NCBI GenBank assembly: GCA_015698045.1
Contig: BLAL01000016.1
Span: 1-64,000, forward strand
DNA: 64,000 bases
Reading direction: 5' to 3'
DNA from: Rhizophagus clarus
Taxonomy: Eukaryota; Glomeromycota; Glomeromycetes; Glomerales; Glomeraceae
Numbering within the stretch: position 1 is the first letter of the stretch; each line of letters begins with the position of its first letter. Of this stretch, positions 10,903-20,325 are shown piece after piece. Made by a program: the position numbers and the translations under genes. The notes beneath the pieces are model-generated. The model worked only from the letters and a program-made list of their open reading frames with translations, ran no database searches and was not told the DNA's origin.

Positions 10903-10998
10903 AAAATTTTGAATAATTGAATTTATATACACACATTGTTGTTATCAATTAAAATTTTGAATAATTGAATTTATATACACACATTGTTGTTATCAATC
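10903..10998. repeat. 48-bp tandem duplication
   Basis: Two copies (10903-10950 and 10951-10998) of a unit starting AAAATTTTGAATAATTGAAT and ending CATTGTTGTTATCAAT. They differ only in the last base. The duplication separates the captured RPL10 exon from the stop codon of the SANT-like gene. Confidence 0.9.
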
Positions 10999-11676
10999 TA
11001 TGTTGATAATGTTGGGTGGTGAAGAAGGAGGTGGTAGTGAAGAAGGAGGTGGTGGTGAAGAAGGAGGTGGTGGTGAAGAAGGAGGTGGTGGTGGTGGTGG
11101 CGAAGTTAGATTGATAATATTAGGTGGTGAATAAGGAGGAGGTGGTGGTGGCGGCGATGAGAGAGGAGAATAATTTAAGGGAGTTGTCGCCTGGGACGTC
11201 GCTCTCGACCTTTCGTTAATATCGTGAATTATATCATAATTCGTTCCTAATAATAAAGAACAATTAATTAATAAAATTTAAATATAAAAATATTTAATAT
11301 TTATATTTGTGATATTTACTTGGTTTTTCCCAGAAATGTTCTTTAAATTCTTCGAAAAACATTTCTCCTAACATCGTTTTCTTACTCTTGGGATCGCCAT
11401 CTACATATTTTTTCATTTTCTGATAAAATCATGTCATGTTTAGTATTTATATTAGTGATACGAAATATTTTATTTATATACCTTATAAGCACGCACTAAT
11501 CCGTAGAATTTTTCTTTACACTTTTTTCCTGAATAATCTGTTCCAAATTTAATATTTATTTCACTCGCAAGAGTTTTCCAGTAATTGTATCTCATGTTAT
11601 TATTTAATTGATGATAATTTTCATTTTCACTTTTTCTTTTTTCAATTAAGTAATTTAACTGATCTTTGGACCACAT
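10993..11676 (-). CDS. SANT/trihelix-like DNA-binding protein with proline-rich tail, carried by the transposon
   Basis: Three exons: 11676-11482, 11419-11320 and 11246-10993. Their lengths add to 549 nt with compatible phases, giving 182 aa. The first ~70 residues look like a Myb/SANT-like or trihelix domain: MWSKDQLNYLIEKRK, then W.TLASEIN.KFGT, then KKCKEKFYGLVRAYK, with the spaced tryptophan/aromatic residues of that fold. Exon 2 adds a charged helix (GEMFFEEFKEHFWEKP). Exon 3 starts NYDIIHDINERSRA and ends in about eleven SPPPP-type repeats from a GAAGGAGGTGGT microsatellite (11019-11150), stopping at 10993. An in-frame upstream ATG at 11709 would add 11 residues. A role in regulating the element or as passenger DNA-binding factor is inferred. 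Orientation is the same as the transposase, about 1 kb downstream of it. Confidence 0.6.
11019..11150. repeat. GAAGGAGGTGGT microsatellite
   Basis: Imperfect 12-15-bp repeats of GAAGAAGGAGGTGGTGGT. On the minus strand they encode the proline/serine-rich tail of the SANT-like protein. Confidence 0.9.
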
Positions 11677-11679
11677 TGT

Positions 11680-11811
11680 AGAAAAGATAAAAAACTCGTA
11701 AAAAAACAATTGTTAGGTTGATAAAATTTGTTATCCTTTTAGAATAGAAAAGATAAAAAATCTCGTAAAAAACAATTGTTAGGTTGATAAAATTTGTTAT
11801 CCTTTTATAAG
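11680..11811. repeat. 66-bp tandem duplication
   Basis: AGAAAAGATAAAAAA(C/T)CTCGTAAAAAACAATTGTTAGG and following bases occur at 11680-11745 and again from 11746. The duplication covers the upstream side of the SANT-like gene. Confidence 0.85.
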
Positions 11812-11869
11812 AATTTGATCGAATTTATTACTGGTCTATATCATTTCTTCGTTGTATTCATTAATTTGT

Positions 11870-12110
11870 CCTATTCTTTTGCGATTTAATCATATGAATC
11901 ATTAAAGTCTAATAAATTACTACGCCTACAACCTTACTATATTCGTTATAATAAACAAAAGGATGGAATGACATAATACTTTGGAGACATTATTCGTTTT
12001 GCGATTTAATCATATGAATCATTAGTCTTAAAATAAATTACTACGCCTACAACCTTACTTTATTCGTTATAATAAACAAAAGGATGGAATGACATAATAC
12101 TTTGGAGACA
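11870..12110. repeat. ~120-bp tandem duplication
   Basis: The unit runs from GCGATTTAATCATATGAATC to GACATAATACTTTGGAGACA, at about 11870-11989 and 11990-12110, with only a few differences. It lies between the transposase 3' end and the SANT-like gene. The function is unknown. Confidence 0.9.
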
Positions 12111-12662
12111 ATGTTACATCAAAAATTTCCTATTAATTGTAACACGATTTAATATAATGAAATAACTAGACATGTCGCGGGCTTGTCGCGGTTGTATTGC
12201 GGTAAACTATTAATAAAAAAATGAGTTATATCGTGGGTGTGTCGCGGGTGGGTCAGTTGAAGGCTTATATTCGAAGATTTTAATGTGAAAACTTATTACA
12301 AATAATACAATATTACAATATCAATTATTCTGAGTTACGACAACTTTAAATAAATAAAATTTATTCGTTTTCATATACATTGATGAATTCGTTCAACAAG
12401 TCCTCTACATCTTAGTCGAAATTTCCTCTCTCTCCCTCACTTTCATCATTATTAATATTATTTTTCGTAATCGTCATTTTCAGAATCGTCATCCATTATA
12501 TAAAAAGGTTTCAGTTTTCGCCATTAGATTTCGTCACAATTTTCCTATCAAATGATCAAATTGTACTATGTTTCACCACATTTTATCGTCCTAATCACAT
12601 TTTATTAAAAACAAGTTTGAAATTTTTTACACCGTTACGTAATTTGCATGGCTGCATTTTAT
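12111..12662. other. 3' flank of the transposase, no gene
   Basis: Contains GTCGCGG-type repeats at 12170-12260 (GTCGCGGGC, GTCGCGGTT, GTCGCGGGT) and an acidic-looking minus-strand stretch at about 12360-12500 with stops. No gene is supported. Confidence 0.4.
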
Positions 12663-15600
12663 TTATAAATTAAATTTTCTATTTAAAGGTATTATTGATA
12701 GGTAATTTTGTTTTCCAATTGTAACATATTTAAATTTTGTAGCTCTACATAATATTCTATGAACCGGTAGCAATGAATCACAGCCTTCCTCATAGTATTC
12801 AGTTCTCCACAATTCCGTATTTGATATGTCTGGTCTCATAAAGTTATGTTTAAATCGAATATCAGAGGAAGGTGCACATTTATACCATTTCACGTATGCT
12901 AGAAGATGTGTTTTGGGTCCTTCAGGAAATCTAAGCGTATGCTCAAAGTAATATTGTACTTCACCCGGGTATGCATCAATTGATTCATCATTAGCTGCTT
13001 TCCATTTTGCAAATATGGTCGCATTTCTTTCTTGTAGACTTGATATCATAGACCCAAATATTTCAGCGCCAATTTGCAATCTTGCGTGCTGATTAACTAC
13101 CAGGTCCATAAATCCTAATATTTCTCCTTGTTCTTTTTCATATAATATAGAATACCATTCACATAGAAAATTGCGCAATTCTAAAGGCATAATAACTTTG
13201 AAATATGAAGGCTTAAGCATTTGACCTGGTAATGTCTCAGTACCATATATCTTGGAAAACGTAGATATATTGTGTCTCATAGATAGAAAATGCTGCAATT
13301 CTTCCCTTTCTTCTGTGAGGGCCAAACTACCTACAGTCTTTCTTGCCATAAGAAGGCAAAGAGATTTATCAAGAAGACCAGATGTCCATTTGCACGTTAA
13401 GTGATAATCTACAAGAGTATTCTTGAGGACGATTTTCATAAGTTCAGGCTCTATTTGTCGATTACTGTTAGGATACGATCCTAAATAATAAGAAATATAC
13501 ATTTATTAAAAAATTTAAGAGATATCGATGTAAAGTCAGGACTTTACCTATATATCCATTAAGTCTCTCAAATGGAAAAAGCCAATAACTATATATAGGA
13601 CCATAATCACGACAACAATCAGGAATGTGAAGCGCCAAATGTATGTTACTTGTTATGAATTCTGGCCCATATGTGTTTTCTATGAGGTGAGCCATGTCTT
13701 TTAACCTTTCTTGTGCTTCTTTTAAATCATCTTCGGTAATGAATCTTGCTGCCAAAAGATTACATGCCCGAACAAAATGGCCTAAAATCTTTCTATCGCT
13801 ATTGTCTAGCATATCCCATAGAATATTAGTCGAATAGATCATGATGAAAGTTTTCCATTGATCAGCAGTCAAATTAGAAAAGCCATCGTTTCCAATAGCA
13901 ATTTTTGGAGGAATGCGACCGATGTCAGAAGGTAATTCAACGTGATCCATTCTTTGTTGTGCTACCCGAAGTTGTTCCATACTTAATTTTCCCTGATTCA
14001 CAAAAATTGATTTGATTATCCATTTTGCTACACCAAGGAAAAGGCAATGCATTGGATCCACTGCAGCAAAACGTATAGGATCCATATACGGAAGACGAAG
14101 CAATTCAGACCAGCGCACACCATGCTTTTTGAAATGATTATCTCTAGAATTCTTCGAATTACATTGCAACCATTCATGAGCATATTTCTTATGTGATTCT
14201 GCGGTACTTATCTCATAGTTGTGATCCCCTCCATAGTGAGTTTTATTATATTCTCCACTATAAATACTACGTTTCTCACATCTATGGCATTTCATTACTG
14301 CAGATCCATGACCAAACAACTTTCGTGTAGCTGGTATATCAGATGATCCAACAATCAATGCAACCTTTATATTTAAACCACCAGGACACTGGTATGTCTT
14401 TGGTACTTTCCAACCCTTCCAAAGTTTTAAAAATTCGTCTACAATAGGGGCCAAATAATGATTGATACGTTCTAATCCTACCTCTTTTGGTCCTGGTAAA
14501 AAACCCAAATATATAATGTTTTCAGGCTTATTTCTTTCCGATCTTGGAAGGTTGCATATAGATGCATATATTGCACCAGTACTGTGTTGTATGTAGGTAA
14601 ATGGCTGGAACCAGTCAAGATTAAAGAGAAGACCTAGATGGCTTGTGGCAGTTTCTGGCGTAAAAAAGGTACTGCCATCAAATGGAAATGTTTTCCATAC
14701 TTTTCCATCATAAATATCTGAATAGATATCTCCTTTTCTTTGAAATCCTGATGGTTTCAACATATTTTCAAAACCAGGTCGTTGATATAACATACTCAAT
14801 TGCTGACAAATGCTTGGTTTAGGATAAAGACTACGTGGCACAGCAATTGTTTCTCCTTTACGTTTTTTAAGAACAGTAAGCGGATTGTTGCATTGGTTAC
14901 GACGACTTGGTGTTGGATTATCTGGAAATTCTTCATGTAGGCAATTCTTAATGGTGACTTTTCCTTCTTTCTTATATGTGACAATATCTTCAACATTATG
15001 CATTTTATGACAATTATTGCATACAGCTAACTGCATTTTTGGTTGCAAAATATTCAAATATCCTTTTGCCTTAAATAAGGAGTTAGGAAATTTTTTGAAT
15101 TGTGAATTATTTAAACGAGTAAGTACAATATGTAAGAATTTTATTAACGCTTCAATTGCCGTGTCAGTAAGGCGAAATCTTTGTTGGAATTTAAATAGCC
15201 ATAGAATTATTTCAGTTTCCAACGAATCATTTAAGTTTTCCATCACAAACACTTCATCGCTATCAAATTTGGGAGATGTGAAAATATTTTCACCTTCATT
15301 TTCTTCTTCCTGATCTGTATTATCATCCGTCTCTTCTTCATTTTCATAATTATCATCATCATTTTTATCAAGTTTAGATGCAGGAACACGAAAGTTTGAT
15401 GAAAATGTGTTTATATTTTCTTCTTCATTTAATTGAAAAGAATCAGGGAATGAATCAGGAAAAGAATCAGGCGGTATACCTTCTTCATTATCTGAATTAT
15501 TTAATTGGAAAGAATCAGGGTCATCTATTTTCCGCTTTTTTGAATTTGTTCTGGTGAGATTTTGTTCACTTGTCATAATGGCATTTTCTTGATCTTTTCT

Positions 15601-15801
15601 ATTATGGTTTAACTTCCATAGGCGTTTGTCTTTTGCATGTTTCTTTAGAGTACGAGGGTCAACTTCTTCACCATTACAAAGAATACAATTACATGCATAC
15701 AAATACTTCTTTTTGGGCTTTAATAAATCAGCAACAGAGGTTTCATTTTTACAATTTTTATTATGTTTTATTAAATCGGCTACTGAAGTTTTATTACTCA
15801 T
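12663..15801 (-). CDS. CACTA-type (Tnp2/TnpD-like) transposase
   Basis: Two exons, 15801-13548 and 13480-12663 (67-nt intron in GG|A, giving NGYIGSYPNSNR across the junction), total 1023 aa. The N-terminus has a duplicated TSVADL(I/L)K motif, a C-x2-C...H zinc-finger-like patch (ACNCILC, TLKKHAKDKR) and a long acidic linker. The central part resembles the Transposase_21/Tnp2 family: CNNCHKMHNV, PFTYIQHSTGAIYASICNLP, LPGPKEVG...NHYLAPIVDEFLKLWKGW, CHRCEKRSIY, PMHCLFLGVAKWI. The C-terminal part resembles DUF4218: FVRACNLLAARFI, HLALHIPDCCRDYGP, FPFERLNGYIGSYPNSNR. The reading frame is intact, so the protein could be functional. Catalytic acidic residues were not assigned. It is divergent from the accessory gene at 16120, with a shared upstream region carrying five copies of a 14-bp repeat. 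Confidence 0.85.
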
Positions 15802-16119
15802 TTTGCTAAAATATATTTACTAAAATATATGAAAAAGTTTAGAATATTTAGACAGCTATTCAAATGAAGTATAATTCTTTCAGGATCAGATTCGCGTTGA
15901 ATTCTTTTAAATCGGATTGCGTAATCAGGATCAGGTTCGCGTTTGATCAGATTCGCGTGAGGAAACCTTCAGAATCAGATTCGCGTAAGGGAATCCTCGG
16001 AATTTTCCAGGATCAGGTTCGCGTAATTGCACCTGAAATCTATATAAATATGCAACCTTTTCGCGTTCTGAAAACTCTTCTTCTCATTCAAAGTTTTGCA
16101 CTCAACTGAAATATAAGTA
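15802..16119. promoter_or_regulatory. Divergent promoter region of the two transposon genes
   Basis: Lies between the start codons of the transposase (-) and the accessory gene (+). It holds five copies of GATCAG(A/G)TTCGCGT (the fourth begins AATCAG) at 15884-15897, 15929-15942, 15945-15958, 15973-15986 and 16011-16024, plus a weak relative at 15911. A TATATAAATA box follows at 16041-16050, about 70 nt upstream of the + strand ATG. The tight cluster of identical 14-mers next to the TATA box looks like a binding array, perhaps for the element's own DNA-binding protein. That role is inferred. Confidence 0.7.
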
Positions 16120-17309
16120 ATGATGGACAGGGACAGTGATCAGGAATCTGTAAGCTCTTCCTCTTCCTCTTCCGCTTCCGCTTCCTCTTCCTCTTCCTCA
16201 TCATCATCGTCAGCTGCTTCGTATAAAATGATTAAAGCAAGTATTATTTATTATTTATTTATCATTTATGGTTTTTTTTTCATTCTATTTACGTTTATCT
16301 ATTATTCTATAGAAAGAAGTCTATATATGGGTAGACTCGGAATTAAGAGATACTTATAAAATAGACGAGGAACGGACTTGGGTAGAGCAAAAGGAAAACA
16401 TAGTAACAAAACTATTGCCGCCTTTGTACAAGCTCATGAATAAAAAATATAATATTACAAACGGCAAGTTACTAAAAATTTTGTACGGACGATGGCGTTC
16501 TCGGCATCGTGTGAATAACATTAAAAATCAAGGAGAAGAAAGAATAAAACAAGATAAGAGAAGGGCAAAAAAGAATTCGAGGATGCAAGACGTAAGTAAA
16601 TATTCAATTAATGTGAAATGAAAAGTTAGTAGTTAACTATCAATTACATTACTAGAAAAAAAAAAGAAGAACAAAAGCAACAAACTATTTGATAGAAGGT
16701 AAAGATAAGTATATTGTCAGGTATCCAGAAGGAGATCTTGTAAAAATTCTTAAAGATTCGGGTTACCACTCGGAAGAGTGGGAAGAAACAGATCCTGAGG
16801 AAGATTGGACTATTATCCGACCTGCAGTAGTTGAAGATGGTGAAGTTATTGAGGAAGCCGTTAAAGAAAAGTCAACATCAGTATACATTTATGATAAATG
16901 GTGGCGTTCTTCTGCAGTATGTATATTTATTATTTTATTAGTTTATTTATCAAAAACACTAATAGTAATTTATTTATTTAAGCTTTTACGATTATTACAC
17001 GACCGAATTGATCCGACGGTCGAATTATTAAGGAAAAAACCACCAACTTTAAACCCTAAAAAAGCTGACAACATATCTGCATCTAGCGTACCACCTATGG
17101 GTGCACCAAACTGGTGTTTAAATCAAGAGTCGCTCAAACAGTTTAACCGTTCAAGTGTTGATATTCCGATATACGATTATGATACCGATGATAACCACGA
17201 TAAAGACAAAGAAGAAATCCCAAATAGAACTAATTCAAATAGTAGAAAGAAGAGAAAAACTAAAAAAAACCCAAAACAAAAGAGAACCAAAAAACATAAA
17301 TCAAAATAA
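16120..17309 (+). CDS. Accessory gene of the CACTA-like element (TnpA-like by position)
   Basis: Four exons, 16120-16236, 16313-16591, 16656-16916 and 16983-17309, all joining in phase 0 and adding to 327 aa. Intron 1 appears to use a GC donor (AAA|GCAAGT). The GT two bases later would break the frame, and the other introns are GT-AG. The protein starts with a poly-Ser tract, then a charged helical region (YIWVDSELRDTYKIDEERTW and RWRSRHRVNNIKNQ), a KKKRRTK basic patch, and YPEGDLVKILKDSG. A DKWWRSSA segment and a lysine-rich tail (KKRKTKKNPKQKRTKKHKSK) follow. No domain was recognised. Its divergent position beside the transposase, basic character and the nearby repeat array suggest a DNA-binding role like plant TnpA, but there is no sequence proof. 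Confidence 0.6.
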
Positions 17310-17744
17310 TTCAATAATTTTTTTTTCTAATTCAAATAGAAGAAAAGAAGAGAAAAACTAAAAAAAAAACAAAATAAAAGAGAACCAAAAAGCATAAATC
17401 AAAATAATTCAATAATTTTCTTTTTACTCATTAAATCTAGTCTTAAATAGATTTATGTTATTTGATTATATAATAAATTGAATCAATCATCCGTATGCAG
17501 TTTAATTAAAAGTTAATTAAAAATTTAATAAGCTAGGTTCAAAATTGATTTGTGTTTACGTTTATTTTTAAAAAAACTTTAATTGAAACAAATTTAATCT
17601 AATCCGTTCTGCATGCGAGACAATGTATTTCTATTTTATTTGTTACATATCAGATATATTAGAGGATTAATTTATAATTTGAAAATACGTAATGACTAAT
17701 AACAAACATGTGATCCGATTATTATCATTTAAAAAATCGTACAA
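17310..17744. repeat. 3' flank of the accessory gene with a local duplication
   Basis: The sequence AGAAGAGAAAAACTAAAAAA through CATAAATCAAAATAATTCAATAATTTT, which is the end of the coding region plus flank (about 17247-17322), is repeated imperfectly at about 17343-17418. The rest is AT-rich. Confidence 0.7.
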
Positions 17745-17935
17745 ATATCGGGTAACCGATATATATTAGCCAACATATCGGGGACTAAAAGTTTAAATAT
17801 CGGGGTCTTTGATAATTATAATTTTAGACATATTTTGAGATGTGACAAATCGGGTGTCCGATATGTATAAAAACCCGATATGTATCTGATTAGTCACTGA
17901 TATATAGACGCCCGATATGTACCCGATAGTATTGA
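17745..17935. repeat. Right subterminal repeat cluster (CATATCGGG motifs)
   Basis: Motifs at about 17746 (ATATCGGGTAACCGATAT), 17775, 17799, 17848, 17873 and 17910 match those near the left end in both orientations. Confidence 0.75.
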
Positions 17936-17947
17936 TTTTGACCAGTG
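17911..17947 (-). repeat. Right terminal inverted repeat
   Basis: Ends ATTGATTTTGACCAGTG; its complement starts CACTGGTCAAAATCAAT and continues to TACATATCGGG. Confidence 0.85.
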
Positions 17948-18671
17948 TTACCAAATATTGATCAACATTTCAATATTCCCAATCTTTCAAAACTAAAACA
18001 GAAAAAGAGGCTAAAGGCTAAAATAATTTTTTTTATTTATTAAAATTATAAAATAATAAAAAATAATAAAAATTCAAAATATATATTATTATTTTTTACT
18101 ATAATAATTTTTATTATATTTTAATTTAATTTTTTTTGAAAATATTTTTAGTTTATTTTATTTTAAAATTATAATGACTTTTTATCAGTTTTTTTTAATT
18201 TTAATATTGATTTTTTTGTTATTTAAATTAAATAAATAAAGATTTTTAAATTTTGAATTTTAAAATTAGTTTACTTAAATAATAATATAGTTTTTATTAT
18301 TTAATTTTTCAAATCTAAAACATTTTTAGTAAAATTTTTAATTGAAAATACTTTAATAAAAATTTTTAAATCATAAAAAAAAAAAAATATTTTAAAATAA
18401 TAATTTATAATATTACTTTTTATAATATATATAAAAAATATACTAATTGTATAATTATATTATTTAAATTTTTTCATATTATATCATTAGTATTTTATAA
18501 AAAAAAAAAAATATATATATATATAGTTTAGATATATTTTTTTTTTTTTCATTAAATCTAAAAAAAAAAAATTGGAATAATAAGGTAATTATTATTATAA
18601 TTATAATTACTACTTATTATTATTATTGTTGTTATTATTATTATTATTATTATTATTAAATGTAATTGTTT
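17948..18671. other. Extremely AT-rich intergenic spacer
   Basis: Almost pure A/T with long homopolymers and an ATT trinucleotide run (about 18600-18658). Nothing coding is visible. Confidence 0.6.
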
Positions 18672-20325
18672 CTATAAATCTTTATTTATATTTTGGTTTT
18701 CTCTCCATTGTCTTCCTTTAAGACAAACTAAAATTATTAATATATTACTTAATAATGCTAAAGAAGCTAAAGCAGTAAATAACCAACCAACACCAAACTT
18801 ATTTTCTATTGGAATAGTTAATATTATTACAATAGTTGATATTAAAGCTGTTATAGCATCACCTATTGCAAGTATTGAAGTATGTAATTCTTCAGGATAA
18901 GGATTTGTTAAATAAGTAATTGTTGAAGTTTCTAAAAATAATATACCAAATTCACCTATAAATATAATAATTAATGGCCAAATTATATAAACTCTTTTTT
19001 CTAAAATCCAACCAAACATAAAGAATGATACAATTGCTAATATAGCACCTATCCAAATACTTTTCAATCTTAATTCAGGATAACTCTCCTCTTTTCCTTT
19101 CCTCTTTTCATACTTATTTATCAAATATTCAGAATAACTATCTCCGAAAAGGTTTCCAACAATACATCCAATATTACGAGCCAAAAATACCAATCCGATA
19201 TGTAAAGGAGACAAATTATAAATATTAGTAAATGAAAATGGAATTATAACATTTAATACATAAAATATTATCCATAATGATGTATTATAAAGGATTGTTA
19301 ATATTATATTTGGATAATAAAGTAATTTAAAAGGTAATAATGGATTAAATTGTTTTGTAACAATAGTTGTTGTTGATGAAACTTCCGGTATATAAAGTGT
19401 TTCCGGAATATAACATATTATTAAAAATAACAAAATGCTTCCATATATTGATAAAAACCAAAATATTGAATGCCATCCTAAATATTCCGTAAGTAATCCT
19501 CCTATTACAGATCCTATTATTTCTCCTAAATGTATTCCTAAAAAAAATACACTATATGCATCTCCTCTTTCTAAATAGGTAAAGAAAAACAAAATAAAAA
19601 TAAAAATAAGAATGAAAATAAAAAAAATTAAATAATTTTTTAAAAGAATAATTTACCTGTTGGGATAAAAATATCATTTGCAATTCCTCCGCAAATACAT
19701 TGTACACCTGAAGATCCAAATGATTGTAATGTTCTCATTGCTATCAACACCCATATATTTTCTGCCATTGCACATAATATACTTGAAAGTGTAAATATAA
19801 ACATAACAAATATATATACTCTTCTCCTTCCATATACATCTGCATAAGATCCAACCACCAAAGGCTATATTAAAAGTAATTGTTAAGGTTTAAATATGAA
19901 AATATTTTCAGGTAATTTATCAGAAATAATCGAAATCACGTACGATTAATCCCGTGAACAGTATAAATAGACCGACTATCATTTACAAGTGATTAAATCT
20001 CTGACAATAAAACGTGTCTAATTTTATTATTTCTTACCTGATATATTTACAATGAATTGTGTTGTATTAAAGTGTTCACGAATCGCAATGAGAGCAGGAT
20101 AATACATTCTTAATATATGTACATATGATTAATTATTATTATCTGAATAAAAAAAAAAAAAAAAAAAAATTTTTGTAATTTCATTATTACTTACGAAATC
20201 GATACAGGAGAAATAGAAATTGTGAATGAAGCGATGGATAAAATGCATAATTTTTTTCCATTCTCCCAATTTTTTGGATCTTCTGTTGAAGACGTTATCG
20301 ATTTTTCACTGTCTTGCCTTGGCAT
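18672..20325 (-). CDS. Major facilitator superfamily transporter (DHA1-type)
   Basis: Five exons: 20325-20195, 20108-20038, 19975-19944 (a 32-nt microexon), 19864-19657 and 19570-18672. Phases agree and the total is 446 aa, typical of a 12-helix MFS carrier. Exon 1 gives a polar N-terminus and helix 1 (KLCILSIASFTISISPVSIS). Exon 2 continues MYYPALIAIREHFNTTQFIV. The microexon supplies helix 2 (VGLFILFTGLI). Exon 4 carries motif A (GSYADVYGRRR). Exon 5 has ERGDAYSVFFLGIHLGEIIGSV and the remaining helices. This looks like the fungal proton-antiporter group that exports drugs or polyamines; the substrate cannot be read from sequence. The start is the first in-frame ATG in exon 1. Confidence 0.8.

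Larger units (their letters stand above)
6478..17947. mobile_element. Complete 11.47-kb CACTA/EnSpm-like DNA transposon
   Basis: The ends are inverted repeats starting CACTGGTCAAAATC. Over 37 bp, the left end (6478-6514) and the complement of the right end (17947-17911) match at 33 positions. Both ends carry clusters of CATATCGGG/CCCGATATG motifs (6500-6850 and 17745-17935), the subterminal arrangement known from CACTA elements, where the accessory protein binds. Inside are a two-exon Tnp2-type transposase (12663-15801, -), a divergent four-exon gene (16120-17309, +), a SANT-like gene (10993-11676, -) and a captured RPL10 exon. Flanks are GGTA|T and T|TACC, so a TA duplication with one extra base is possible. 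A clean 3-bp CACTA duplication is not seen. The superfamily call rests on CACTG ends, subterminal repeats and Tnp2; the target site is ambiguous. Confidence 0.75.

Noticed and set aside
10735..10998. RPL10 exon as the last exon of the SANT-like gene
   Set aside because: The SANT-like reading frame already closes at a TGA (10993-10995) with consistent phase over three exons; a chimeric transcript is possible but not needed.
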